This document shows, in pieces, positions 26,049 to 35,736 of a stretch of 64,000 nucleotides of DNA. How positions within the stretch are numbered: position 1 is the stretch's first letter; every line of letters begins with the position of its first letter. The position numbers and the translations under genes were made by a program. The notes under the pieces were generated by a model. The model was not told where the DNA came from. It did no database searches and saw nothing but the letters and a program-made list of their open reading frames with translations. The stretch lies in the NCBI GenBank assembly GCA_016124535.1, contig WGNK01000002.1:62001-126000 (forward strand), in the 5' to 3' direction. Source of the stretch: Azospirillum sp. (GTDB taxonomy: Bacteria; Pseudomonadota; Alphaproteobacteria; Azospirillales; Azospirillaceae).

Positions 26049-26747
26049 TCAGACCGCGCCGCCATGGGCGGCCGACCACTCGGCCGGGGCGTGGAGAAAG
26101 CTTTCGACCGCCGACAGCGTGGCAGCGTCGAAATGGCCGCGGCTGCGTGCGACCGCCAGGACGTCCCACCAGGTGGTCAAGCCGTGCAGCCGGACGCCGA
26201 CCTCGGCCAGGCTGGTCCGGCTTTCCGGGAAAATCCCGTAGTGGAAGACCACGAAAACGTCGCTGACCGTGGCACCCGCCTTGCGGATCGCGTCGATGAA
26301 ATTGAGCTTGCTGCCGCCGTCGGTCGCGAGGTCCTCGACCAGCAGCACCCGGCTGCCCTCGGGCATCACTCCCTCGATCTGGGCGTCGCGGCCGAAACCC
26401 TTCGGCTTCTTGCGGACATATTGCATGGGCAGGCCGAGCCGCTCGGCCAGCCAGGCCGCATAAGGGATGCCCGCGGTCTCGCCCCCCGCCACCGAGTCGA
26501 AGGCTTCGAAACCGACTTCCTGGACCAGCAGCGCCACCGCGAAATCGATCACCGCCCGGCGGGCGCGCGGAAACGAGATCAGCCGCCGGATATCGACATA
26601 GACCGGGCTGGCCCGGCCGGAGGTGAAGATATAGGGCGTCTCGGCATTGAAATGGACCGCCTTGACCTCCAGCAGCAGGGCGGCGGTCAGGGCCGCGATC
26701 GAGCGCGGATCGAACACGGCTTGGGAGGATTCGGCGGTGGTAGTCAT
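26049..26747 (-). CDS. pyrE: Orotate phosphoribosyltransferase
   Basis: 232-aa enzyme that joins orotate and PRPP to make OMP in pyrimidine synthesis. The PRPP loop is [40 protein letters not shown] and [11 protein letters not shown] hold the substrate and catalytic-loop Lys residues. Last gene of the long minus-strand block, 30 nt after pyrC, which supplies the preceding pathway step but one. Confidence 0.95.
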   Translation of the reverse strand: MTTTAESSQAVFDPRSIAALTAALLLEVKAVHFNAETPYIFTSGRASPVYVDIRRLISFPRARRAVIDFAVALLVQEVGFEAFDSVAGGETAGIPYAAWLAERLGLPMQYVRKKPKGFGRDAQIEGVMPEGSRVLLVEDLATDGGSKLNFIDAIRKAGATVSDVFVVFHYGIFPESRTSLAEVGVRLHGLTTWWDVLAVARSRGHFDAATLSAVESFLHAPAEWSAAHGGAV

Positions 26748-26777
26748 GGGCTTGTGATCCGTATCGCGAGGGTGGCT

Positions 26778-27833
26778 TCAAACGCTGGACGACACCAACC
26801 GCCAGCCGAGCGGTTCACCGGCGCGGAACGGCACCACGGCGGTATCGGCTGAGACATCGATCCGTTCGGGTACCGTCCACGCCTCGCGGACCAGGGTCAC
26901 CCGACCGGCATTGACCGGCACCCCGTAGAAGCGCGGACCGTTGAGGCTGGCAAAGTCTTCCAACCGGTCGAGCCGGCCGGCCTGGTCGAAGACCTCGGCG
27001 TAGAGTTCCAGCGCCGCCGGGGCGGTGAAGATGCCGGCACAGCCGCAGGCGGTTTCCTTGGCGGTGATGCCATGGGGCGCCGAATCGGTGCCGAGGAAGA
27101 ACGCCGCCGCCCCGGAGGTTGCGGCCTCGACCAGGGCCAGGCGATGGCGCTCCCGTTTGGCGACCGGCAGACAGTATAGATGCGGCCTGATGCCACCAGC
27201 GAACAGCGCCGAGCGGTTGATCATCAGGTGATGGGCGGTGATCGTCGCGCCGAGCCGGCCCGAATCGGCCTCGGCGCGAACGAACGCCACCGCGTCGGCG
27301 GTGGTGACGTGCTCGAACACCACTCTCAGCGCCGGCAGATCACGCAGCAGCGGCGCCAGCACCCGCTCGATGAACACCGCCTCGCGGTCGAACACGTCCA
27401 CCGCAGGATCGGTGACCTCGCCATGAACCAGCAGCGGCAGGCCGATTCGCTGCATCCGCTCCAGCACCGGCATGACCAGCCGAAGCTCCGAGACGCCCTG
27501 ATCGCTGTTGGTGGTGGCGTGGGCCGGGTAGAGCTTGACCGCGGTGAACAGGCCTTCGTCATGGCCGGCGGCGATCTCGTCGGGATCGCTGCGGTCGGTC
27601 AGATAGCAGGTCATCAACGGCCGAAAATCCGTCCCCGCCGGCAGCGCCGCCCGGATTTCGTCGCGATAGGCGCGCGCCCCGGCGCGGTCGGTCACTGGCG
27701 GCCGCAGATTGGGCATCACGATGGCGCGGCCGAATTGCGCGGCGGTAAACGGCAGCACCGCCCGCAGCATGGCCCCCGCGCGCAAGTGCAGGTGCCAATC
27801 GTCCGGCCGGCGCAGGGTCAGGGACTGGGTCAA
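26778..27833 (-). CDS. pyrC: Dihydroorotase (class II)
   Basis: 351-aa zinc enzyme that cyclises carbamoyl aspartate to dihydroorotate. The HxH metal site is in DDWHLHLR, the Lys that becomes carbamylated is in TAVKLYPAHATTNSDQG, further His ligands are in LLVHGEV and FEHVTT, and the catalytic Asp is in FLGTDSAPH. Length and start fit the E. coli PyrC class. Seven nt after gloA and 30 nt before pyrE. Confidence 0.95.
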   Translation of the reverse strand: MTQSLTLRRPDDWHLHLRAGAMLRAVLPFTAAQFGRAIVMPNLRPPVTDRAGARAYRDEIRAALPAGTDFRPLMTCYLTDRSDPDEIAAGHDEGLFTAVKLYPAHATTNSDQGVSELRLVMPVLERMQRIGLPLLVHGEVTDPAVDVFDREAVFIERVLAPLLRDLPALRVVFEHVTTADAVAFVRAEADSGRLGATITAHHLMINRSALFAGGIRPHLYCLPVAKRERHRLALVEAATSGAAAFFLGTDSAPHGITAKETACGCAGIFTAPAALELYAEVFDQAGRLDRLEDFASLNGPRFYGVPVNAGRVTLVREAWTVPERIDVSADTAVVPFRAGEPLGWRLVSSSV

Positions 27834-27840
27834 GACTGTC

Positions 27841-28242
27841 TCACGCCCGCTCGATCAGTTCGACCTTGTAGCCGTCCGGGTCTTCGACGAAGGCGATCAC
27901 CGTCTTGCCATGCTTCATCGGTCCCGGCGGGCGCGGAATCGTCACCCCTTCGGCCTCCAGCTGGCGACAGGCGCCATAGATATCGGAGACCCCGAGTGCG
28001 ATATGGCCATAGCCCGAGCCGATCGTGTAAGGCTCGGCCTGGTCCCAATTATGGGTCAGCTCGATCACCGCGGTGTCGTCCTCGCCGCCATAGCCGACGA
28101 AGGCCAGGGTGAATCGGCCTCCTTCGTAGTCGGTACGGCGCAGCAGCGTCATGCCGAGCAGACGCGTGTAGAAATCGATCGATTTGTCCAGATCGAACAC
28201 CCGCAGCATGGTGTGCAGCAGGCGGCCTCTGATCGCAGCCAT
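27841..28242 (-). CDS. gloA: Lactoylglutathione lyase (glyoxalase I)
   Basis: 133-aa metalloenzyme that detoxifies the methylglyoxal-glutathione hemithioacetal. Metal ligands are visible in LLHTMLRVFDLDKSIDFYT, the Glu of AVIELTHNW, YGHIALGV and DPDGYKVELIE. The ATG at 28242 follows AAAAGGAGGAG and was chosen over an upstream in-frame start. It sits between lpxB (25 nt) and pyrC (7 nt), apparently carried in the same transcription unit. Confidence 0.95.
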   Translation of the reverse strand: MAAIRGRLLHTMLRVFDLDKSIDFYTRLLGMTLLRRTDYEGGRFTLAFVGYGGEDDTAVIELTHNWDQAEPYTIGSGYGHIALGVSDIYGACRQLEAEGVTIPRPPGPMKHGKTVIAFVEDPDGYKVELIERA

Positions 28243-28267
28243 GGTAGGACTCCTCCTTTTTGGGGCG

Positions 28268-29461
28268 TCAGCGGCCGATTGGCCGGTCCCCGGACGCGAG
28301 CCGCAGCACCACTTCCGCGGCGCGTTCACTGGGCGGGGTCGAACCCTGGCCCAGCCAATGGGCGACCTCCGCCACGCCGGTGATCTGCTCGCGCCGGGCC
28401 GCCGGATCGTCGAGCAGGCGGGCGACCGCCGCGGCCAGCTTATCAGGCCGGCAGTTCTCCTGCAGCAGTTCCGGTACCAGCATGCGGCCTAGCATCAGGT
28501 TTACCAGATTTGCATAGGGCACCTTGATCAGTCGCCGGTAGAGCAGCTCGGTCACCGGATGGATGCGATAGGCGATCACCGCCGGCAGGCAGGCCAGCGC
28601 CAGTTCGAGCGCCACCGTGCCGGACGCCGCCAGCGCCAGTTCGGCGGCGGCGAGCGCGTCGTATTTGTCCCGGTCGCCGCGCACCACGATCGCCGGCACC
28701 GGCCAGGTGGCCGCCGCGGCGGTGACCTGCCCGGCGACCTGGGCCACCGTCGGCACCACGGCGACCAGACCCGGATGAGTCGGCGCGAGCAGCGCCAGGG
28801 TCGCGGCGAAATCCGGCAGCAGCCGGCCGACTTCGCTGGTCCGACTGCCCGGCAGCACGGCGAGGATGCGGGCATCGTGGTCCAGGCCGTGGGCGGCGCG
28901 GAAGCGGGCGGCATCGCCCCGGTCCGCGCCCGATTCGACGATCGGGTGGCCGACGAAGGTACAGGCGAGTCCCTCCCGTTCGAACCACGGCGGCTCGAAC
29001 GGCAGCAGCACCAGCAAATGGTCGAGAAACCGCGCGATCTTGGCCGCCCGCTCCGGCCGCCACGCCCACACGGTCGGGGCCACAAAATGGATCAGCGGGA
29101 TGCGCTGGCCGGCGGGCAAGGCCCGACGCACCCGCTTGGCAACGCGCAGCGAGAAACTGGGGGCATCGATCGTGACCATGGCATCGGGGTGGCTGTCGAG
29201 CACCGCTGCCGTGGTCTGGTTCAGGCGCCGGATCAGATTGGGCAGGCGCGGCAGCAGTTCGGCCAGCCCGAACAGGGCCAACTCGTCGAGCGGAAACAGC
29301 GAGACCAGGCCTTCGGCGATCATGCGCTCCCCGCCGATGCCGGCAAACCGAACCGCGCCGCCACTCAGGCGCTTCAGCGCCGCCATCAGCCGGCCGCCGA
29401 GCACGTCGCCCGAAGGCTCGCCGGCGATCAGGAAAATCAGTGGCACGGCCGCTTCGGTCAT
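28268..29461 (-). CDS. lpxB: Lipid-A-disaccharide synthase
   Basis: 397-aa glycosyltransferase that joins UDP-diacylglucosamine and lipid X. Landmarks are LIAGEPSGDVLGGRLMAALK at the N-terminus, FVAPTVWAWRPERAAKIARF, LPGSRTSEVGRLLPDF and ASGTVALELALACLPAVIAY. Its ATG overlaps the lpxI stop by 4 nt. Confidence 0.96.
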   Translation of the reverse strand: MTEAAVPLIFLIAGEPSGDVLGGRLMAALKRLSGGAVRFAGIGGERMIAEGLVSLFPLDELALFGLAELLPRLPNLIRRLNQTTAAVLDSHPDAMVTIDAPSFSLRVAKRVRRALPAGQRIPLIHFVAPTVWAWRPERAAKIARFLDHLLVLLPFEPPWFEREGLACTFVGHPIVESGADRGDAARFRAAHGLDHDARILAVLPGSRTSEVGRLLPDFAATLALLAPTHPGLVAVVPTVAQVAGQVTAAAATWPVPAIVVRGDRDKYDALAAAELALAASGTVALELALACLPAVIAYRIHPVTELLYRRLIKVPYANLVNLMLGRMLVPELLQENCRPDKLAAAVARLLDDPAARREQITGVAEVAHWLGQGSTPPSERAAEVVLRLASGDRPIGR

Positions 29462-30297
29462 GGCGTACCCTCAGTACCGCTGGCGCTGGCGATACCAACC
29501 ACGAACAGGCCATGGTGGTCGGCGAGCCGGCGAACCTCCGCACGGTCGAGCATCAGCGTGGCACCGGCCTCGACCGCTATCCCGCGCAGCCCCGCAGCGG
29601 CGGCCCGCTCGACCGTGGCCGGGCCGATCGTCGGCAGGTCGAGACGTTTATCCTGCTGTGGCTTTCTGGTTTTGACCAGGACCCCGCCGGGGCCGGGGCG
29701 CCGCAGTTCGCCGCAGCGGGCAATCAGCGCATCGGTCCCTTCGATCGCCTCGAGGCCGAGCACCATCCCCTGTTGCACCACCACCGCCTGGCCGATATCG
29801 AGGGCGCCGAGCTGACGGAGGATCGCAACGCCGCGGGCGATATCGCGATCGGCGTCGGCGTCAGGGTGGCAGTTGCCGACCGCTCCCTGGGGAGCCAGCA
29901 GCGTGGCGATCACATCCTGGATCGCGATCACGCGAAACCCCTCGTCCTCCAGCCCGCGGGCGATTGCTCGCAACAACCCATCGTCGCCCAGCGCGCGGAC
30001 GCCGATCTTGAGCAGGAACTGGGCCGCCCGCCAGTCGGGCATGATTTCGCCCAGCGACGGCCGCCGGATCGGGCCGGCAAACACCAGCTCGGTTACCTGA
30101 TGGCTGCGCAGCCAATCCAGGATCGCGCCCGCAGCGCCGAGGCGCGTCCAAAGATGGGGAAACGGCGCCAGCGTCGCGCGGTCGGAGTGGCCTTCGAACC
30201 CGACCACGAATACCGCGCGGCCGTCCGCACGGGCCGCCTCGGCCAATTGCGCCGGGAGCGTGCCACCACCCGCCAGAATGGCCAGCCTAGGAAGCAT
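29458..30297 (-). CDS. lpxI: UDP-2,3-diacylglucosamine diphosphatase LpxI
   Basis: 279 aa, formerly DUF1009. It hydrolyses UDP-diacylglucosamine to lipid X and replaces LpxH in many alphaproteobacteria. Typical stretches are [50 protein letters not shown] and IGPATVERAAAAGLRGIAVE with the conserved acidic residues of the family. The ATG at 30297 overlaps the lpxA 3' end by 11 nt; the longer upstream frame runs antisense-like through lpxA and is not real. Confidence 0.93.
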   Translation of the reverse strand: MLPRLAILAGGGTLPAQLAEAARADGRAVFVVGFEGHSDRATLAPFPHLWTRLGAAGAILDWLRSHQVTELVFAGPIRRPSLGEIMPDWRAAQFLLKIGVRALGDDGLLRAIARGLEDEGFRVIAIQDVIATLLAPQGAVGNCHPDADADRDIARGVAILRQLGALDIGQAVVVQQGMVLGLEAIEGTDALIARCGELRRPGPGGVLVKTRKPQQDKRLDLPTIGPATVERAAAAGLRGIAVEAGATLMLDRAEVRRLADHHGLFVVGIASASGTEGTP

Positions 30298-31090
30298 TCT
30301 CCACGCGGGGCTGGCACACCGAACGCGACGACTTGGTGCGCAGGAAGGCGACCATGTCCACGACCAGTTGCTGTTCGGCAAAGGCGCGCGAGACCTCCTC
30401 GATGCGCTCGGCGAAGGTACCCTCGGGCGCGAACAACATGCGATAGGCGGCACGCAAGCCCCGGATATCGTCGCGCGCAAACCCGCGGCGTTCCAGGCCG
30501 ACCAGATTGAGCCCGGACAGGCGGGCGCGGTCACCCATCACCAGGCCGAACGGAATCACGTCGTTTTCCACCCCGGACATCCCGCCGATCATGGCGTGGG
30601 CACCGATTCGGACGAATTGGTGGACCGCCGACAGACCGCCCAGAATGGCGAAGTCGCCGATCACGACATGACCGGCCAGGGTCGCGTTATTGGCCAGGAT
30701 GACGTGGTCACCGACGATACAGTCGTGGGCGACATGGGCGCTGACCATGAACAGACAGCCGTCGCCGACCCGGGTCACCATCCCGCCCCCCTCGGTGCCC
30801 GGATTCATCGTGACGTATTCGCGGATGCGATTGTCGCGACCGATGATCAGTTCCGAGGGCTCGCCGCGGAACTTCATGTCCTGCGGCACCAAGCCGATCG
30901 CAGCAAACGGAAAGATCGTGGTGCCGGCACCGATCCGGGTCCGGCCATCGACCACGACATGGGAGATCAGGCGAACGCCGTCGCCCAGTTCGACCTGCGG
31001 CCCGACGCAGCAGAACGGACCGATGACCACGCCGTCACCCAGATGTGCCTGGGGATCGACAACCGCGCTTTGATGAATGGTCGCGTTCAT
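30287..31090 (-). CDS. lpxA: UDP-GlcNAc O-acyltransferase
   Basis: 267-aa trimeric enzyme for the first step of lipid A synthesis. An N-terminal left-handed beta-helix of hexapeptide repeats ([20 protein letters not shown] onwards) is followed by a C-terminal helical domain. The catalytic His is H122 in [11 protein letters not shown]. The ATG at 31090 overlaps the fabZ stop by 4 nt. Confidence 0.96.
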   Translation of the reverse strand: MNATIHQSAVVDPQAHLGDGVVIGPFCCVGPQVELGDGVRLISHVVVDGRTRIGAGTTIFPFAAIGLVPQDMKFRGEPSELIIGRDNRIREYVTMNPGTEGGGMVTRVGDGCLFMVSAHVAHDCIVGDHVILANNATLAGHVVIGDFAILGGLSAVHQFVRIGAHAMIGGMSGVENDVIPFGLVMGDRARLSGLNLVGLERRGFARDDIRGLRAAYRMLFAPEGTFAERIEEVSRAFAEQQLVVDMVAFLRTKSSRSVCQPRVENAS

Positions 31091-31560
31091 TTTTCGTCGA
31101 GGATCATCGCGGCAAAGGTCGCTTCGGCGCACAAAGTGCCGTTGACCTTGGCCTCGCCGCGAAACTTCCAGACATTGCCGCGCTGGCGCTGCTTGCTGAC
31201 ATGGATATGGACGGTGTCTCCGGGCCCGACCGGGCGGCGGAAACGCGCGTCGTCCACGGTCATGAAATAGACCAGCTTGCCCTCGGCATTCGAGCCCAGC
31301 GTCGCCACCACCAGGACCGCGGCGGTCTGCGCCATCGCCTCGATGATCAGCACGCCGGGCATCACCGGGCGCAGCGGAAAATGGCCTTGGAAGAAGGCCT
31401 CGTTGATCGTGACGTTCTTGATGCCCGTCGCACTCTCGCCGAGCAAAACGTCGATTACCCGATCGATCATCAGCATCGGGTAGCGATGCGGAATCATCCG
31501 CATGATCTGCGTGACGTCGATGTCGGCCATCTTTTTCGGTTCTGCGGTCCCGTCCATCAT
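31087..31560 (-). CDS. fabZ: 3-hydroxyacyl-ACP dehydratase FabZ
   Basis: 157-aa hot-dog-fold dehydratase of fatty-acid elongation. Catalytic His and Glu are in [36 protein letters not shown] is the N-terminal signature. AGAAGGG lies 7 nt before the ATG at 31560; a later ATG at 31530 is possible. It competes with LpxA for 3-hydroxymyristoyl-ACP, which explains the conserved neighbourhood. The gene normally upstream, lpxD, is not here; skp is 64 nt away instead. Confidence 0.95.
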   Translation of the reverse strand: MMDGTAEPKKMADIDVTQIMRMIPHRYPMLMIDRVIDVLLGESATGIKNVTINEAFFQGHFPLRPVMPGVLIIEAMAQTAAVLVVATLGSNAEGKLVYFMTVDDARFRRPVGPGDTVHIHVSKQRQRGNVWKFRGEAKVNGTLCAEATFAAMILDEK

Positions 31561-31624
31561 CGTGCAGCCCTTCTTGAAGCCGCCTTTCGTCCCGGTCGGC
31601 GCGCGCGCGGCATCGCTGATCCGG

Positions 31625-32203
31625 TCATTTCTTGCCCGCGTTAACCTTGACCGTCACCGACGGAATCTGTTTGTTCAATCGGTCCATGACGATCGGGGTC
31701 AGGTCCGCGGCATCGTCGGCGGTCCACAGCACCACCTGCTGGCGGGCCAGGACCATTGTGACATCATTTTCCTTGGCGACCTTGCCAATGATTTCGAACA
31801 GCACTTTTTCCACCGACAGCGACGCTTCGCGCGCGGCCTGTTCCAGCGCGCGCATCCGGGTCTGGCCGTCGCGCTGGAAGTCGGCAAACTGAACCTCGAA
31901 CTCCTTGCGCTTTTTCGCAAAGGCATCCTGGGACAGCACCGCCCGCTGACGATCGAGGTCCTGCTGGATCGCGCGCAACTTCTGCTCCCGCCCGGCGAAT
32001 TCCTTCGAGATCGCCTCGCGCTGAGTTTCGATCGCCTTCTGGATACTGCGCGAGGCCTCGGAGCGGGCGCCGATCAATTGGACATCAACGATGCCGATCA
32101 CCGGCGGCTTCGTCTCGGCCTTGGCGCCGCCCGCAACCGTCAATACCATACTCACGGCGACAACCGCAGCGGCGCCGATCCGTCCCAAAGTCATCGATGT
32201 CAT
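31625..32203 (-). CDS. skp: OmpH/Skp family periplasmic chaperone
   Basis: 192-aa protein with a signal peptide (hydrophobic [19 protein letters not shown], cleavage after about residue 29). The following sequence [20 protein letters not shown] leads into a long heptad-rich coiled coil (residues ~55-125, [20 protein letters not shown] and onwards), the tentacles of Skp that hold unfolded outer-membrane proteins. Three nt separate it from bamA, its functional partner. Confidence 0.88.
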   Translation of the reverse strand: MTSMTLGRIGAAAVVAVSMVLTVAGGAKAETKPPVIGIVDVQLIGARSEASRSIQKAIETQREAISKEFAGREQKLRAIQQDLDRQRAVLSQDAFAKKRKEFEVQFADFQRDGQTRMRALEQAAREASLSVEKVLFEIIGKVAKENDVTMVLARQQVVLWTADDAADLTPIVMDRLNKQIPSVTVKVNAGKK

Positions 32204-32206
32204 GAT

Positions 32207-34537
32207 CTAAAACCTGGTACCGAAGCTGAAGCGGAACTCTTCCTTCTTATCGAACTCTTCCTTGAGGATCGGTATCGCAAGATCGACCCGGATCGGCCCG
32301 AACGGCGATTTCCATCCGACACCGACGCCGCTGGCCAAGCGCAGCGAGCCGGTGTCCTGTACGGTCGGTCCGGTCCGATCAAGGCCGGTCAGGGTGCCGG
32401 CATCGGAGAACAGGTGGCCGGACAGTCCGAATTCTTCCGGCAGGCCGACCGGGAACGACAGCTCGACCGAGGCGCGCTGGAAATTCTTGCCGCCCAGAGC
32501 ATCGCCGGTCGCCACGTCGCGCGGGCCGATACCGGCGGTGCGGAAGCCGCGCAGGGTATCGCCGCCGATGAAGTAACGGTCCGCAATGTTGACATCCTGG
32601 CCGAGACCGACAATCGCGCCCACTTCGCCCGACACGTTGAGGATCCACTTCGCAACGATCGGATAATAGAAGCCTGAGCCCAGGCGACCACGAACGAATT
32701 TGGCGTTGCCGCCCAGCCCGGCGACATCGGTGTTGAAGCGAACATAGTAGCCGCGGGTCGGCGTCGACTTGCTGTTGCGCGCATCGTAGAGCAATTCCTG
32801 ACCCACCACAGAGAGATTGCGCGAGCCCTCCTGCTCCTTGATGAAGGTCGAGGCACCGTCATCGACATCATCGATGCTGTTGTGGGAGAAGCCGTAGGTC
32901 AGGCGCTGGCGCAGCCGTTCGGTCAGCGGATAGCCGAGCCGCAACCCCATGCCGGTGCTCTGCTCGTTATACCCGCTGTAGGTCTGAAGGTCGCGGGTGA
33001 TCCGGAACAGGTCGAAACCGGCGGAGAGGTCGTGATCGAGGAAATAGGGCTCGGTAAAGCTGAGGTCGTATTCCTGGCGAATGCCCGAAATGGTTGCCCC
33101 GACCCGCAGATCCTGGCCGCGCCCGAGCAAATTGCGTTCGCGGATGCTGAAATCGGCGAGCGGGCCGTCGGTGGTCGAGTAACCGGCGCCCAGCGAGATT
33201 TCGCCGGTCGATTGTTCGACGACATCAACCTGTACCACTGACTGGTCGGGTCTGGAACCTTCGACGGTGTTGACGTTGACCTTCTCGAAGAAGTTAAGGT
33301 CCTTGATCCGCTGTTCCGAGCGCTGCAGCTTGGTCGCGTTGAACGGGTCGCCTTCAGCCAGAAGAATTTCGCGTCGGATTACCTTGTCGATGGTGCGCAC
33401 ATTGCCGGTCACGTCGATCCGCTCGACGAAGACCCGCGGCCCCTCGTTGATCTCGTAGGTCAGCTCGATCGTCAGCGCCTCGCGGTTACGTTGAATCCGC
33501 GGCCGGATATCGACGAAGGCGTATTGCAGATCGCCCAGCGCATTGACCAGGTTGAGCTTGGTCGTCTCGATCTCGTTACCGTCGTACCAGTCACCGTCTT
33601 TGGTCGTGACCTGCTCACGCAGCGCCTCGATATCGAGCCCTTTCAGCGTCGAAACCAGATCGATCTTGCCGAATTTATAGCGCTCGCCCTCTTCGAGGGT
33701 GAAGGTGATAAAGAAGTCCTCTTTGTCCGGCGTCAGCTCGGCAATCGCCGAAACCACCCGAAAATCGGCATAGCCCTCGGCCAGGTAAAAGCGGCGGAGC
33801 AGTTCCTTGTCGTAATTCAGCCGGTCGGGATCATAATTGTCGTCGCTGGACAGGAAGCGGTACCAGCGGGATTCCTTGGTCTGGATCTGACTGCGCAGAT
33901 CGCCGTCGCTGAACTGTTCGTTGCCGACGAAATTGATCCGGCTGACCCCGGTGCGCGGGCCTTCGCTGATCTCGAACACCAGGTCGACGCGGTTCTGGTC
34001 GAGCTGGATCACCTTGGGCTCGACCGTCGCGGCAAACCGGCCGTTGCGCCGGTAGATGTCGAGAATGCGCTGAACGTCCGACTGCACCCGGGTCCGGGTG
34101 AAGACGACGCGCGGACGCAGCTGGACCTCGGTCTTGAGCTGGTCTTCCTTGATCCGGCTGTTTCCTTCGAAGGCGATGCGGTTGATGATCGGATTTTCGA
34201 CCACCTTGACCACCAGGACATCGCCCTCGCGCCGCAGCGTCACGTCGGCGAACAGGCCGGTGTTGAACAGCGCCTTCAGCGACTGGTCGATCCGCTCCGG
34301 ATCGAATGGATCGCCGGGCGTCACCACCATATAGGATCGCACCGTGACCGGCTCGATGCGCTGCACGCCATCGACCCTGATGTCGCGTATGGTCCCGCCG
34401 GCGAAGGCCTGAGCGGATTGCACCGGCCGTGCGGCGGCCGCCACGGGAGCCGGCACCTGCGCGCCGGCACCACCCGTCATCACCGCATTGGCAACCATGC
34501 CGATTGCCAACGCCCATCCCGCGATGCTGCCCCTCAA
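32207..34537 (-). CDS. bamA: Outer membrane protein assembly factor BamA
   Basis: 776-aa Omp85 protein that folds beta-barrels into the outer membrane. A signal peptide (cleavage near GAGAQ) is followed by POTRA repeats starting at IRDIRVDGVQRIEPVTVRSY and a 16-strand barrel over the last ~400 residues. The lid-lock motif is seen as RGF within GGDTLRGFRTAGIGP. The sequence ends in FSFGTRF with the terminal Phe needed for assembly. The TTG start at 34537 sits 5 nt from a G-rich SD; an ATG at 34498 would truncate the signal peptide. Confidence 0.96.
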   Translation of the reverse strand: MRGSIAGWALAIGMVANAVMTGGAGAQVPAPVAAAARPVQSAQAFAGGTIRDIRVDGVQRIEPVTVRSYMVVTPGDPFDPERIDQSLKALFNTGLFADVTLRREGDVLVVKVVENPIINRIAFEGNSRIKEDQLKTEVQLRPRVVFTRTRVQSDVQRILDIYRRNGRFAATVEPKVIQLDQNRVDLVFEISEGPRTGVSRINFVGNEQFSDGDLRSQIQTKESRWYRFLSSDDNYDPDRLNYDKELLRRFYLAEGYADFRVVSAIAELTPDKEDFFITFTLEEGERYKFGKIDLVSTLKGLDIEALREQVTTKDGDWYDGNEIETTKLNLVNALGDLQYAFVDIRPRIQRNREALTIELTYEINEGPRVFVERIDVTGNVRTIDKVIRREILLAEGDPFNATKLQRSEQRIKDLNFFEKVNVNTVEGSRPDQSVVQVDVVEQSTGEISLGAGYSTTDGPLADFSIRERNLLGRGQDLRVGATISGIRQEYDLSFTEPYFLDHDLSAGFDLFRITRDLQTYSGYNEQSTGMGLRLGYPLTERLRQRLTYGFSHNSIDDVDDGASTFIKEQEGSRNLSVVGQELLYDARNSKSTPTRGYYVRFNTDVAGLGGNAKFVRGRLGSGFYYPIVAKWILNVSGEVGAIVGLGQDVNIADRYFIGGDTLRGFRTAGIGPRDVATGDALGGKNFQRASVELSFPVGLPEEFGLSGHLFSDAGTLTGLDRTGPTVQDTGSLRLASGVGVGWKSPFGPIRVDLAIPILKEEFDKKEEFRFSFGTRF

Positions 34538-34560
34538 AGTCGCCCCCCGGATACCGTCAG

Positions 34561-35694
34561 CTAAGAAATCAGCCCGATAAAAAACTCAACCACCCGGAGA
34601 TGGACCAGATCATTCCAGGTGGCGAAGACCATGAGGGTTAATACCAGAGCCAACCCAATGCGGAAACCATATTCTTGGGCACGTTCACCAAGGGGACGCC
34701 CCCGCACCGCTTCGATGCCATAAAACATCAAGTGGCCGCCATCAAGCAGCGGAATTGGGAACAGGTTGATCAGGCCAAGATTGACCGAGAGGATCGCCAT
34801 GAACCAGATCAGCGATACGATCCCCGACCGCGCCACCTCCCCGGACATCTGTGCAATCCGCAAGGGGCCGCCGAGTTCCTCGGTTCCGCGGGCGCCCGAG
34901 ATCATCTGACCGACCGCGACCAGGGTGCCAACCGTCAGATCCGCAGTCTCGCGCCCGGCCTGCCACACCGCGGTCAAGGGGTCGTGACGCTTGTAACTCA
35001 TGCCGGCGCGGCCAATGCCCAGCAGGCCGATGGCGTGGCTATTGCCAAAGCGGTCGGTGACGGTCGACTCCCGCGGCGTCGCATTTACCATCACGCTGTT
35101 GCCATCGCGCAACAGCGTGATCGGCAGCGACTGACCGGGGCTGAGGCGGACAATCTGCTGGATATCCTCGAAGCGTTCGATCCGCCGGCCGCCGATTTCG
35201 ACCACGACGTCCCCCGGCTGCATGCCGGCGGCGGCGGCGGCGCTGTCCGGCTGGACCGCGCCGATATCGGGAGGGGTAAACGGCTGGCCATAGGTTGCGA
35301 ACAACAGACTGAGCACGACCAGCGCGAACAGGAAATTGGCCAGCGGCCCGGCCAGTACGACAGCGGTGCGTTGCCCCAGCCGCTTATGGTGGAACGACAC
35401 GCTGCGTTCCGCCTCGGTCATTTCGGCCAGCCCTTCGCCCGGCGTACTGGCGGCACCGGCGTCGCCGAACATCTTGACGTAACCGCCCAGTGGAATCGCA
35501 CTGACTTTCCAGCGCGTGCCATGGCGATCGGTGGCGCCCAACAGCTCCGGCCCGAAGCCGAACGAGAACACCTCGATGCGGACGCCGCAGGCGCGCGCCA
35601 CCAGGTAGTGGCCGAGTTCATGAACGAACACCAGTATCGTCAGAACGACCAGGAAGGGGATGGCGTAGTGCCAGATGCCGCCGAGGATTTCCAT
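34561..35694 (-). CDS. rseP: RIP metalloprotease RseP (site-2 protease)
   Basis: 377-aa inner-membrane zinc protease that cleaves membrane-bound anti-sigma factors and signal-peptide remnants. The active-site HELGH is at residues 25-29 in the first membrane segment. The third zinc ligand lies in NLFPIPLLDGGHLMFYGIEA near the C-terminus. A PDZ domain (PDSAAAAAGMQPGDVVVEIG) lies between. 42 nt after dxr and 23 nt before bamA, the common order. Confidence 0.95.
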   Translation of the reverse strand: MEILGGIWHYAIPFLVVLTILVFVHELGHYLVARACGVRIEVFSFGFGPELLGATDRHGTRWKVSAIPLGGYVKMFGDAGAASTPGEGLAEMTEAERSVSFHHKRLGQRTAVVLAGPLANFLFALVVLSLLFATYGQPFTPPDIGAVQPDSAAAAAGMQPGDVVVEIGGRRIERFEDIQQIVRLSPGQSLPITLLRDGNSVMVNATPRESTVTDRFGNSHAIGLLGIGRAGMSYKRHDPLTAVWQAGRETADLTVGTLVAVGQMISGARGTEELGGPLRIAQMSGEVARSGIVSLIWFMAILSVNLGLINLFPIPLLDGGHLMFYGIEAVRGRPLGERAQEYGFRIGLALVLTLMVFATWNDLVHLRVVEFFIGLIS

Positions 35695-35736
35695 CGATCC
35701 GCCTGCTCTCCTGCTCCGGCCGATCCGGAGCGCCCG

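Noticed and set aside
30298-30534. N-terminal extension of LpxI and similar long extensions of Tsf, S2, CdsA and UvrD
   Set aside because: The extra residues are Arg/Pro/Ser-rich, overlap other genes or leaders, and do not match family starts; internal ATGs with proper family N-termini were used.
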